DNA from: Streptomyces scabiei 87.22
GTDB lineage: Bacteria; Actinomycetota; Actinomycetes; Streptomycetales; Streptomycetaceae
NCBI RefSeq assembly: GCF_000091305.1
Contig: NC_013929.1
Span: 1,240,001 to 1,304,000, forward strand
DNA: 64,000 nt
Reading direction: 5' to 3'
The notes below the pieces were generated by a model that saw nothing but the letters and a program-made list of their open reading frames with translations, did no database searches and was not told the DNA's origin. Positions 33,460 through 41,427 of the stretch are shown here, piece after piece (position 1 is the stretch's first letter; every line of letters begins with the position of its first letter). The position numbers were made by a program, and so were the translations under genes.

Positions 33460-34236
33460 TCAGTGCTCCCGGCCGTTCGCGCCGCCGAGCCGGTAGCCGA
33501 AGCCCCGGTGGGTGTGGATGAGGGGCGGGCCCGCCCGGTCGATCTTGCGGCGGAGGCGGGAGACCAGCTGCTCGATGGCGTTGTCGCCGTGGAAGTCGCC
33601 CCAGACGTAGCGGCCGATCTTGTCCTTGGACAGCACCGTGTGGGCGTTCACCAGGAGGTAGCGCAGCAGGCGGTACTCCGCCGGGGTGAGGTTCAACGCC
33701 CGGCCGGCGCGCAGGGCCTGACAGGCGGGGTCGTCCAGGACCAAGTCACCGTAGGCCAGTTCGCCGTAGGACGGTTCGCCGTAGGACGAGCCGTAGGACG
33801 GTTCGCCCTCCCGGCGGACGGGCATCCGGCCGCGCAGCAGGACCTGTGCGCGGGCCAGCACCTCGGCGACACGGAAGGGTTTGGTGACGTAGTCCTGTTC
33901 TCCCGGGCCGACTTCGGGGAGCAGTTCGCCGAGGGCGTCGTGCCGCGCCAGGAAGAGCACCGGGGGGCGGTGGACGACGGGGCGGCGCTCCCTGCCGAGG
34001 TCCGCCAGGTCCGGGAGCGCCAGGTCGAGCACGACGAGATCGAAGCGCTGGTCGGTGAGCCGGTGCACGGCAGCGGTGCCCGTACGCTCCGCATGAATCC
34101 GGTATCCCGCCAACTCCATCGTCGTGCAGAGGAGTTCGGCCACGGGCGGGTCGTCCGCGACGACGAGGACATGCTGGCCCGCGCCCCGGGGGAGCGACGG
34201 TGCGCCACCGGCACTGCCGTACATGGTTAAGGCCAT
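33460..34236 (-). CDS. Orphan OmpR/PhoB-type response regulator with atypical receiver
   Basis: A 258-residue regulator. The receiver (~22-125) keeps the acidic pair in VLVVADDPPV, the phosphoacceptor Asp in DLVVLDLALPD and the Lys in DYVTKPF. The segment that should read LTA before the loop reads VLFLARHD, so the conserved Thr is absent. The receiver is also short in the middle. A linker with four short repeats (EPSYGS, SYGEPSYG, ELAYG) separates it from a standard winged-helix DNA-binding domain (LNLTPAEYRLLRYLLVNAHT, then RLRRKIDRAGPPLIHTHRGF). No histidine kinase gene is adjacent. The ATG at 34236 is preferred, with GAGAGAG upstream; the frame stays open upstream but becomes Arg-rich. Confidence 0.85.
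   Translation of the reverse strand: MALTMYGSAGGAPSLPRGAGQHVLVVADDPPVAELLCTTMELAGYRIHAERTGTAAVHRLTDQRFDLVVLDLALPDLADLGRERRPVVHRPPVLFLARHDALGELLPEVGPGEQDYVTKPFRVAEVLARAQVLLRGRMPVRREGEPSYGSSYGEPSYGELAYGDLVLDDPACQALRAGRALNLTPAEYRLLRYLLVNAHTVLSKDKIGRYVWGDFHGDNAIEQLVSRLRRKIDRAGPPLIHTHRGFGYRLGGANGREH
33751..33807. repeat. Short tandem repeat inside the response regulator gene
   Basis: Four units based on GTAGGACGGTTCGCC (15, 15, 12 and 15 bases) lie head to tail and encode the Pro-Ser-Tyr-Gly-rich linker between the receiver and DNA-binding domains. All units keep the reading frame, so copy number could vary without breaking the protein. Confidence 0.75.
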
Positions 34237-34816
34237 TCGAATCGGGCTCTCTCGCGGGAAGGGACGTTGCGGGGCCGGGTGCTGTACGTACGGTGCGGGG
34301 GTGCCGTCCGGCGGGCACAGGGCCGTCCGCCGCGAGGCCCTCGTCCCCCTCGGGTGCCCGTGCGATGCCATGCCCGCCGCAGCGTGCGGTCGCTCGCACC
34401 GCCGCCTCGGGTGCCCGCGCAGCGCCTCGCATCGGCGCCCCGGAACGGTCGGCCGACCGGCGACGGGGCCGGCGGGGTGGCGTCGCACATCGCCGGACGA
34501 CGACCTCCGCCCGTACCGGTCGGGGCCGGTCGGGCGCGCTGTGGGCGACGCAGCCGGGCCTCTCCCCCGTCGAGGCACCCGGCGAAACACCCGGCAGACG
34601 ACCTGGGGGGCGAGCCGCGGACAGCTGGGGCGAGCCGGGAACGACCCGGGAAACAACCTGGCGGACCTCGACGCCGGGCCCGCCCGCCGAGCCCGCCCGC
34701 CGGGCCCCGCGCCCGCTCGCCGGCACCCCGAAAGCGGCGGCCTCCGGCGTCGGCCACCCGCCGCGGAAGGCGACGGAAGCGGCGACGGCGGCATGCCCGC
34801 CACTCTACTCTTCTCG
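34237..34816. other. Gene-poor stretch upstream of the response regulator
   Basis: About 580 bases with open frames on both strands, but each is Arg/Pro/Gly-rich, lacks a ribosome site and shows no family match. I see no RNA gene or clear repeat. It may contain the long leader of the response regulator transcript. Confidence 0.5.
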
Positions 34817-34833
34817 TTGCCTAACTCAAGCAA
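34817..34833. promoter_or_regulatory. MarR-type operator 2 (TTGCCTAACTCAAGCAA)
   Basis: Differs by one base from the site in front of the MarR gene at 25.9 kb. Its centre is 31 bases, about three DNA turns, from operator 3, so two dimers could bind on the same face of the helix. Confidence 0.65.
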
Positions 34834-34847
34834 TCCGGCGAACTAGG

Positions 34848-34864
34848 TTGCTTGACTCAAGTAA
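34848..34864. promoter_or_regulatory. MarR-type operator 3 overlapping a promoter (TTGCTTGACTCAAGTAA)
   Basis: The best palindrome of the three: TTGCTTGA and TCAAGTAA face each other around one base. Its first six bases, TTGCTT, are exactly 17 bases from TACGCT (34871-34876), which together look like a -35/-10 promoter reading towards the SDR at 35172. Binding here would block that promoter. The resulting leader would be about 290 bases. Confidence 0.6.
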
Positions 34865-35171
34865 TCCACCTACGCTGGCCCCGCTCGACCGACACGGCGT
34901 CCGACAAGGGCGTCGTCCGTACGACGTCGCCCGGGGCCTTTCCGCCGTGGGCGACCCGGGCCCCGGGGCCGTTCGAGCGGGACGGCCCCGGCGCGCCGCA
35001 CCCGTGGGGACGGGGCCCGGCGCCGTCCCCGGGGCCCGGCCGCCGGTCACTCCCCCGAACGGCACCGGGCCCCTGGGGCACTCCCTCGCGGCCCGAGCAC
35101 TCATCGTGGGCCCGGCCGGGCGGACGTCCCTGCCCGCCGACCGGCCCACCCCGACGGAAGAGGATCAGTTC

Positions 35172-35939
35172 ATGAGCAGTCACGGTCTCGACGGCCGCGG
35201 TGTCGTCGTCACGGGCGCCGGTTCCGGCATCGGCCGGGCCGCGGCCCTGAAGTTCGCCGCGGCGGGCGCGAAGGTGCTGGTCGCCGACCTCGACGGGGCG
35301 GCCGCCGAGGAGACCGTCGAGGCGATCGGGGCGGCCGGCGGCACCGCCCTCGCGGTGGTCGGCGACCTCGGCGAGCAGGCCGTCGTCGACACGGTCGTGG
35401 AGCGGGCCGTGGACGCCTTCGGCGGGCTGGACGTCCTGGTGAACAACGCCGGGATCATGGACCGGATGTCGGCCCTCGCGGACGTGACCGACGAGGAGTG
35501 GGAGCGGGTCCTCCGGGTCAATCTGACCGCGCCGTTCCTGCTCACCCGGGCCGCCCTGCCGCACATGCTGGAGGCGGGGCGCGGCGCGATCGTCTTCACC
35601 GCCTCCGAGGCCGGACTGCGCGGCAGCGCGGCCGGGGCCGCCTACACCGCGTCGAAGCACGGTGTCGTCGGGCTGGTGAAGAGCCTGTCGGTGATGTACC
35701 GCAAGCAGGGCATCCGGGCCAACGCGATAGCCCCCGGACCGACGCTGACCAACATCAAGGTGGACGCCGACCAGCAGGCCCACGGCCCCGCCGTCGTCGG
35801 CGGGCTGATCGGCGCCACCATCGGCCGCCTCGGCACCGCCGAGGAGCAGGCCGACGCGATCCTCTTCCTCGCCTCCGACGCGGCCGCCTTCGTCAACGGC
35901 GTGATCCTGCCGGTGGACGACGCCTGGGCCGCCGTCTGA
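35172..35939 (+). CDS. Short-chain dehydrogenase/reductase, likely MarR-controlled
   Basis: A 255-residue classical SDR. Cofactor motif VVVTGAGSGIGRAAALKFA with an acidic LVADLDG that favours NAD; NNAG motif in VLVNNAGIMDRM; catalytic Ser/Tyr/Lys in FTASEAGLRG and AAYTASKHGVVG. C-terminus IRANAIAPGPTLTNI and the FVNGVILPVDDAW end are standard. GGAAGAGG precedes the ATG. It lies on the opposite strand to the P450/BVMO operon but its promoter carries two copies of the palindrome found in front of the MarR gene, so it is probably part of the same regulon. Confidence 0.93.
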   Translation: MSSHGLDGRGVVVTGAGSGIGRAAALKFAAAGAKVLVADLDGAAAEETVEAIGAAGGTALAVVGDLGEQAVVDTVVERAVDAFGGLDVLVNNAGIMDRMSALADVTDEEWERVLRVNLTAPFLLTRAALPHMLEAGRGAIVFTASEAGLRGSAAGAAYTASKHGVVGLVKSLSVMYRKQGIRANAIAPGPTLTNIKVDADQQAHGPAVVGGLIGATIGRLGTAEEQADAILFLASDAAAFVNGVILPVDDAWAAV

Positions 35940-35976
35940 CACCTCACGGCCGGCCGGGGCGACCGCGGCCCCTCCG

Positions 35977-37434
35977 CTACGCCCCGCCCTCACCCTCCCC
36001 GCCCTGCGACGGCAGGCGCACCGTGAACGTCGTCGTGCCCGGCTCGGCGGTCAGGGTGAGGGTGCCGCCGTGGGCGCGGACCAGGGAGCGGGCGACGGCG
36101 AGGCCGAGACCGCTGCCGCCCCGGTCACGGCTGCGGGCCTTGTCGACACGGTAGAAGCGGTCGAAGACGCGCTCCTGGTCGTCGGCCGGGATGCCCGGGC
36201 CGAAGTCGGTGATCCGCACCTCGGCCGTGCCGGACGCGACCCGCACCTCCAGACGGACCTCCGTGCCGCGCGGGGTGTGCACGGCGGCGTTGGTGAGGAG
36301 GTTGTCGAGGACCTGGCGCAGACGCAGGGGGTCCAGGCGCAGGTGTACGGGGCCGGAGCCGGTCGTCACGGTCAGCGGGTGGTCCGGGTGGCCCGCGCGG
36401 AAGGCGTCCGCCGCCTGGACCGCCAGCTCCACCAGATCGGCCTCCTCCAGCCGCAGGGGGGTCTCGACGTCGGCGGCGTCGAGACGGGCGAGCATCAGCA
36501 GGTCGTCCAGCAGGTACCCCATGCGGGCGGCCTCCGCGCGCAGCCGGGCGAGGTGCTTGTCGCGTTCCTCGGGGCTGTGGGCGGCGGCGTACTGGAAGAG
36601 GTCGGCGTAGCCGCGCACCGACATCAGGGGGGTGCGCAGTTCGTGGGAGGCGTCGGCGACGAAGCGGCGCAGGCGCTGTTCGGCCTCGGTGCGCACGGCG
36701 AGCGCGTCGTCGATGTGCTCCAGCATCGTGTTGAAGGCGGTGCGCAGCTCCTCGACCTCGAAGCCGCCGTCGCGGTTGTCGTGCCGGACGGGCAGCCGCG
36801 CCGAGTCCGTGAGGTCGTGCGAGGTGATGCCGCGGGCGGTGTGCGCCATGTCGCTCAGCGGTTTCAGCCCGCGCCGCAGCATGGCCCGGCCGACCACGAC
36901 GAGCGCCAGCAGGGCGAGGGCGAACGTGACGACCTGGACCGTGATCAGCCGGGTCACGGTCTCGTCGATGTCCTCCATCGGCGCCGCGCTGACGAGGACC
37001 AGGCCCGGCTCGACCTCGCAGGCCCGCAGCCGGTACTGGCCCGCGCCCCTGAGGTTCTCGGTGCGGGTGACGTCCGTGCCCTCGGCGGTCATCGCCTTGG
37101 CCAGGAGGGTGAACTGCTCGACGTCCCTGGGCACGTCGGCGGGGTCCTCGGGCGTGCGGAGCACCGGGGTGCCGCCGGAGGTGTCGTACACCGCGTAGTA
37201 CCAGCCCCAGTACTTCTTGCCCGTGAGCGTGCCGTCGTCCGCGATGCTCTTGGACTGGGCGACCTGCGCGATCCTCAGCTGTTCGGTGAGCTGGGCGGAG
37301 AGATAGTCGCGCATGTACATGGTCAGGGCGTTGCCGACGACGGCGAACACGACGAGCGCCAGGGCGCCCAGGCCGAGGGCCAGCCGGGTGCCGAGGCGCA
37401 TGGAGCGGTAGCTCTGCCGGAGGCGGGCGATCAC
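35977..37434 (-). CDS. Membrane sensor histidine kinase
   Basis: A 485-residue kinase. TM1 is LALGLGALALVVFAVVGNAL and TM2 is VVTFALALLALVVVGRAML, enclosing a ~130-residue extracytoplasmic sensor without recognised ligand motifs. HAMP follows, then the phosphorylated His in FVADASHELRTPLMSVRGYA (~His263), and an ATPase domain with N box NLLTNAAVHTP, G1 DFGPGIPADD and G2 GGSGLGLAVARSL. The GTG start overlaps the stop of the response regulator by four bases (GTGA). The pair is divergent from the flavin-transfer operon and may sense redox or envelope conditions. Confidence 0.94.
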   Translation of the reverse strand: MIARLRQSYRSMRLGTRLALGLGALALVVFAVVGNALTMYMRDYLSAQLTEQLRIAQVAQSKSIADDGTLTGKKYWGWYYAVYDTSGGTPVLRTPEDPADVPRDVEQFTLLAKAMTAEGTDVTRTENLRGAGQYRLRACEVEPGLVLVSAAPMEDIDETVTRLITVQVVTFALALLALVVVGRAMLRRGLKPLSDMAHTARGITSHDLTDSARLPVRHDNRDGGFEVEELRTAFNTMLEHIDDALAVRTEAEQRLRRFVADASHELRTPLMSVRGYADLFQYAAAHSPEERDKHLARLRAEAARMGYLLDDLLMLARLDAADVETPLRLEEADLVELAVQAADAFRAGHPDHPLTVTTGSGPVHLRLDPLRLRQVLDNLLTNAAVHTPRGTEVRLEVRVASGTAEVRITDFGPGIPADDQERVFDRFYRVDKARSRDRGGSGLGLAVARSLVRAHGGTLTLTAEPGTTTFTVRLPSQGGEGEGGA

Positions 37435-38120
37435 TCCGTGGCCTGCCGCAGGACGTAGCCGAAGCCCCGGACGGTGTGGATGAGGGGTTCGCCGGTGTCG
37501 TCCAGCTTGCGGCGCAGCCGGCTGACGACCAGCTCGACGACGTTGGAGCGGCCGCCGAAGCCGTACTCCCAGACGTGGTCGAGGATCTGCGCCTTGGTGA
37601 GGACCGTCGGGGACTTGCGCATGAGGTAGCGCAGGACCTCGTACTCGGTGGGGGTGAGGGTCAGGAGCTTGTCGCCGCGCCGGACCTCGCGGGTGTCCTC
37701 GTCCATCGACAGGTCCGCGACATGGAGCACGGACCGCTGGAAGGCGGGCCCGGCGCTGCGGCGCAGCACGGTGCGCAGCCGGGCCATCAGCTCCTCCACG
37801 GCGAAGGGCTTGACCAGGTAGTCGTCGCCGCCCCGGGTGAGGCCGGCGACGCGGTCGGCGACACCGTCGCGGGCGGTCAGGAACACCACGGGCACCATCG
37901 TGCCGGACTGGCGCAGCCGGTCGAGCACGCCGAAGCCGTCCACGCCCGGCAGCATCAGGTCCAGGACCACGATGTCGGGACGGAACGCGGCCGCCTGCCT
38001 GAGCGCCTCCTCGCCGGAGTGCGCCGTGACCGCCTCCCAGCCCTCGTAGCGGGCGACGGTCGCCACCAGGTCAGCGATCGGCGGATCGTCGTCCACCACG
38101 AGAAGTCGCACTTTTTCCAC
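37431..38120 (-). CDS. OmpR/PhoB-type response regulator
   Basis: A 229-residue regulator paired with the kinase downstream. Receiver: LLVVDDDPPIADL, phosphoacceptor Asp in IVVLDLMLPGVDG, Thr in VVFLTARDGV and Lys in YLVKPFAVEE. DNA-binding winged helix: LTLTPTEYEVLRYLMRKSPT and SRLRRKLDDTGEPLIHTVRG. The start is the GTG at 38120; an overlapping ATG nearby is out of frame. The divergent intergenic region of ~150 bases holds two CGACAG repeats 11 bases apart, a plausible binding site for this type of protein. Confidence 0.95.
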   Translation of the reverse strand: MEKVRLLVVDDDPPIADLVATVARYEGWEAVTAHSGEEALRQAAAFRPDIVVLDLMLPGVDGFGVLDRLRQSGTMVPVVFLTARDGVADRVAGLTRGGDDYLVKPFAVEELMARLRTVLRRSAGPAFQRSVLHVADLSMDEDTREVRRGDKLLTLTPTEYEVLRYLMRKSPTVLTKAQILDHVWEYGFGGRSNVVELVVSRLRRKLDDTGEPLIHTVRGFGYVLRQATE

Positions 38121-38202
38121 GTGCTCATAGTGCGGCACCGATCGCCGGACGCCATAGCCGCTCACGATTCGGCAGCCGATCGATAAAAACTTGAAAGTTG
38201 TC

Positions 38203-38219
38203 CGACAGGAAAACGACAG
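38203..38219. promoter_or_regulatory. 11-base direct repeats, candidate response-regulator site
   Basis: CGACAG occurs at 38203 and again at 38214, a spacing of exactly 11 bases, which is the usual spacing of OmpR-family half-sites on one face of DNA. It lies between the divergent two-component and ferric-reductase-like genes. Confidence 0.4.
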
Positions 38220-38267
38220 CGGGGACCGGCGAAGCTCGTATCCCCACCTGATCAAGGAGCTGTCACC

Positions 38268-39611
38268 GTGACCACTCTCCACCAACCCCCCGCGGCGGTC
38301 GGCCGCCCGGGAGCACGCCCCAAAGTGGTCGCCCGCACCGGTCTGTACACGGTGCTGGCGGCGAACGTGGCCGTGGTGACCTTCTTCTTCGTGCAGGGGG
38401 GCTTCGCCTCGAACGCCCTCATCGTGCTGGGCCGCCTGACCGGTCTGTACGGTGCGCTGCTGATGGCGTTCCAGCTGCTGCTGGTGGCCCGGCTGCCCTG
38501 GTTCGACCGGCGCATCGGCATGGACCGGCTGACCTCCTGGCACCGCTGGACGGGCTTCTCGGTGCTCTGGCTGCTGGTCGCGCACGGCACCTTCATCAGC
38601 TTCGGGTACGCGCAGTCCTCGGACATGGACCCGGTCAGCCAGCTGGTCGACCTCGCCGAGACCGTCGAGGGCGTGCTGCGCGCGATCGTCGCGCTCGGCA
38701 TCATCATCGTGATCGGTGTCGTCTCGGCCCGCTTCGCCCGCCGCAGGCTGGCCTACGAGACCTGGCACTTCATCCACCTCTACACCTACGTCGCGGTGGT
38801 GCTGGCCTTCACGCACCAGGTCGCGGCGGGCACCTCCTTCGCCTCGTCGAAGACGGCGACGGCGTACTGGTACGTGCTGTGGGGCCTGGCCCTGGCCTCC
38901 GTGTTCCTGGGCCGGCTGGTGCTGCCGCTGTGGCGCAACTGGCGTCACCAGCTGCGGGTCACCGCCGTCGTGCCCGAGGCGGACAACGTCGTGTCGATCT
39001 ACATGAGCGGCCGGGACCTGGACCGGATGCCCGCGCGGGCCGGCCAGTTCTTCCTGTGGCGGTTCCTGACCCGGGACCGCTGGTGGCAGGCCAACCCCTT
39101 CTCCCTGTCGGCCGCGCCCGACGGCAGGCAGCTGCGGCTGACCGCGAAGGCCGCCGGCCCGGGCTCCGCCGCCCTGCGCCATGTGAAGGTCGGCACCCGT
39201 GTCTTCGCCGAGGGCCCGTACGGCGCCTTCACCGCGATGCACCGCACCCGGCCGGAGTCCGTCCTCGTCGCCGGCGGCGTCGGGGTCACCCCCATCCGGG
39301 CCCTGCTGGAGGAGATCGAGGGCCACGCGGTGGTCATCTACCGGGTGGGCGCGGAGCAGGACGCGGTCCTCTACGACGAGCTGCAGCAGCTCGCCTTCGA
39401 CAAGGGGGCCGAACTGCACCTGGTCTCCGGCCCCGTCAGCCCCGACCTGCTGGCGGCGGGCGAACTGCGGCGCATGGTGCCGGACATCACCGACCGGGAC
39501 GTGTTCCTGTGCGGGCCGCCGCCGATGATGAACGCGGTCCTCGGCAGCCTGCGCGAACTGGACGTCCCCAAGCCGCAGATCCACTTCGAACGCTTCAGCC
39601 TGGCCGGCTGA
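38268..39611 (+). CDS. Ferric-reductase-like transmembrane flavocytochrome
   Basis: A 447-residue membrane protein of the ferric reductase / NADPH oxidase type. About six N-terminal helices carry candidate heme-binding His in TSWHRWTGFSVLWLLVAHGT and ETWHFIHLYTYVAVVLAFTH. The C-terminal cytosolic half is a ferredoxin-reductase-like FAD/NAD domain with RAGQFFLWRFL, QANPFSLSAAPDG, VLVAGGVGVTPIRALLEEI and DVFLCGPPPMMNAV. It would pass electrons from cytosolic NAD(P)H across the membrane through hemes. The next two genes encode an FMN-binding protein and ApbE, so the electrons probably go to covalently bound flavin outside the cell. The start is the GTG at 38268. Confidence 0.9.
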   Translation: MTTLHQPPAAVGRPGARPKVVARTGLYTVLAANVAVVTFFFVQGGFASNALIVLGRLTGLYGALLMAFQLLLVARLPWFDRRIGMDRLTSWHRWTGFSVLWLLVAHGTFISFGYAQSSDMDPVSQLVDLAETVEGVLRAIVALGIIIVIGVVSARFARRRLAYETWHFIHLYTYVAVVLAFTHQVAAGTSFASSKTATAYWYVLWGLALASVFLGRLVLPLWRNWRHQLRVTAVVPEADNVVSIYMSGRDLDRMPARAGQFFLWRFLTRDRWWQANPFSLSAAPDGRQLRLTAKAAGPGSAALRHVKVGTRVFAEGPYGAFTAMHRTRPESVLVAGGVGVTPIRALLEEIEGHAVVIYRVGAEQDAVLYDELQQLAFDKGAELHLVSGPVSPDLLAAGELRRMVPDITDRDVFLCGPPPMMNAVLGSLRELDVPKPQIHFERFSLAG

Positions 39612-39627
39612 GGGACAGGAACGCACT

Positions 39628-40368
39628 GTGAAACGAGTCATTCCCGCCCTGGTCCTCAGCGCGGCCGCGCTGGTGCCCGTCTGGCGATACACCCCCTCGA
39701 CCGGGACGACCACCACGGTGACCGCCGAGCCGGCGCCGTCGGCCTCCGCCGCGGCGGGCTCCACCGTGGTCAAGGGCCCGACCGTCGAGACCGAGAAGGG
39801 TCCCGTGCAGGTCCAGGCGACCTTCCGGGGCACGAAGATCACGGCCGTGAGCATGCTCCAGCAGCCGGACCACCCGCAGACGGAAGCGGCGGTGCCGGTA
39901 CTGATCGAGGAGACGCTCACGGCGCAGAGCGCCGACATCGACACCGTCTCCGGCGCCACCATCACCAGCGACGCCTACCGGAAGTCCCTGCAGGCGACGA
40001 TCGACGAGCACGAGAAGACGGCGTCCTCGGCCGACTCGGCGTCCTCGACGGACTCCGGCACCGAGGAGTCGGGCGCCTCGGAGAAGGCGGAGGAGTCGCA
40101 GGAGAGCGCGAGCCGGACCGTCGCCGGACCGACCGTGGGCACGTCCAAGGGGGACGTCCAGGTCCAGGTGACCTTCGAGGGCGACGCGATCGCCTCGGTG
40201 ACGATGCTGAAGCAGCCGAACCACCCGCAGACCGAGGCGGCCGTCCCGGTGCTGATCAAGGAGACGCTGGCTGCGCAGAGCGCCGACATCGACACCGTCT
40301 CCGGCGCCACCATCACCAGCGACGGCTACCGGGAGTCCCTGCAGGCCGCCCTCGACACGAAGGTCTGA
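39628..40368 (+). CDS. Extracytoplasmic protein with two FMN-binding domains
   Basis: A 246-residue protein. The first ~20 residues (VIPALVLSAAALVPVW) are a signal peptide or anchor. Two FMN_bind domains follow, each beginning GPTV, each ending in TVSGATITSD, the SGAT motif whose Thr receives FMN as a phosphodiester from ApbE. They are joined by a Ser/Glu/Ala-rich linker. Fifty-two bases spanning the second half of each domain (39922-39973 and 40273-40324) are identical, so the domains arose by duplication or gene conversion. The protein should carry two covalent flavins and accept electrons from the ferric-reductase-like protein encoded upstream. Confidence 0.93.
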   Translation: MKRVIPALVLSAAALVPVWRYTPSTGTTTTVTAEPAPSASAAAGSTVVKGPTVETEKGPVQVQATFRGTKITAVSMLQQPDHPQTEAAVPVLIEETLTAQSADIDTVSGATITSDAYRKSLQATIDEHEKTASSADSASSTDSGTEESGASEKAEESQESASRTVAGPTVGTSKGDVQVQVTFEGDAIASVTMLKQPNHPQTEAAVPVLIKETLAAQSADIDTVSGATITSDGYRESLQAALDTKV

Positions 40369-40372
40369 TCCG

Positions 40373-41140
40373 GTGCGCCGCGTCGAACACATCATGGGGT
40401 TCCCGATCTCGCTGCTCGTCGAGGACGGCGAGCCCGGGAGCGCGAACGGCGGAGGGGGCACGGGCCGCGCGGGGAGACCGACCGCCGAGTCAGCGGAGCC
40501 GGCGTTCGCCTGGCTGCGTGAGGTCGACGCGCGGTTCAGCCCGTTCCGGGCGGACAGCGAGGTCTCGCGGCTGGACCGGGGCGAGCTGGCGCCGGAGGAG
40601 GTCAGCCCGGACCTGGCCGAGGTGCTGGCGCTCTGCGAGGAGTACCGGGTGGCCACGGGCGGCGCGTTCGACGTACGGCTGCCGGGGCGCGGGCTCGACC
40701 CCTGCGCCATGGTGAAGGGGTGGGCGGTGCAGCGGGCGGCGGAGCTGCTGACGGGCCTGGGCGCGCGGCGGCTGTGCCTCAACGCGGGCGGTGACGTGGC
40801 GACGACCGGCGGTCCGTGGCGGGTGGGCGTACGGCATCCCGAGCGGGCCGACCGTCTCTGTACGGTCCTGTCCCTCACGGACGGGGCGGTCGCCACCTCC
40901 GCCCGCTACGAGCGTGGGGACCACATCCTCGACGGCCGTACCGGCCGCCCCGCGACGGGCCTGCTGAGCCTCACGGTCGTGGCCCCGTCCCTCACCGAGG
41001 CCGACGCGACCGCGACGGCGGCCTTCGCGATGGGCGCGGAGGGCATCGAATGGGCCGCGTCCCGGGAGGGCTGCGAGGTGTTCGCGGTCGACGCGGAGCG
41101 GCGGGTCTTCCGCACCCCGGGGTTGCCCGTGGCGTCGTGA
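40373..41140 (+). CDS. apbE: ApbE, FAD:protein FMN transferase
   Basis: A 255-residue enzyme that transfers FMN from FAD to a Thr of target proteins. It shows GLDPCAMVKGWAVQRAAELL (the ApbE D-P-x-x-x-x-K-G signature), RLCLNAGGDVATTGG, a TSARYERGDHILDGRTGRP segment and TEADATATAAFAMG with the metal- and flavin-binding residues. No signal peptide or lipobox is visible, so it may act in the cytosol or be secreted by another route; most ApbE proteins are extracytoplasmic. It starts with GTG, four bases after the FMN-binding gene, and completes the three-gene flavin-transfer operon. Confidence 0.93.
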   Translation: MRRVEHIMGFPISLLVEDGEPGSANGGGGTGRAGRPTAESAEPAFAWLREVDARFSPFRADSEVSRLDRGELAPEEVSPDLAEVLALCEEYRVATGGAFDVRLPGRGLDPCAMVKGWAVQRAAELLTGLGARRLCLNAGGDVATTGGPWRVGVRHPERADRLCTVLSLTDGAVATSARYERGDHILDGRTGRPATGLLSLTVVAPSLTEADATATAAFAMGAEGIEWAASREGCEVFAVDAERRVFRTPGLPVAS

Positions 41141-41170
41141 CGTCGTTCCGCCGCGCCGGACGTGCTTTGC

Positions 41171-41382
41171 CGGGTGCGGGTGAGTGGGGGCTGGTCGCGC
41201 AGTTCCCCGCGCCCCTGAAAGCCCGGGCCCTGCGGGCCTGAAAGCCAAGGCCCCGCGGGCCTGAAAAGCTTGGGGCGCAGCCCCTGCTTTTCAGGGGCGC
41301 GGGGAACTGCGCGAGAAGCCCCACCGGGCCCGCACCCGACCACGCACCCCGCGCCCCTGAAAGCCCAGGCCCCTGCGGGCCC
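41171..41382. repeat. Large inverted intergenic repeat, copy C (full element)
   Basis: Near-identical to the element at 23.0 kb: left arm GGCTGGTCGCGCAGTTCCCC with GCGCCCCTGAAA, right arm TTTTCAGGGGCGCGGGGAAC, and two central GGGCCTGAAAGCC units. A third partial unit follows at 41347-41382. It lies between apbE and the GNAT gene, same strand. Confidence 0.85.
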
Positions 41383-41427
41383 GAAATCCCGTTGCGGCCC
41401 GCGCCCCCGCCCCCCGACAGTGACCCC

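Noticed and set aside
34124..34846. Open frames in the gene-poor stretch upstream of the response regulator.
   Set aside because: Arg/Pro-rich with no ribosome site or homology signal, although one reads in frame into the response regulator.
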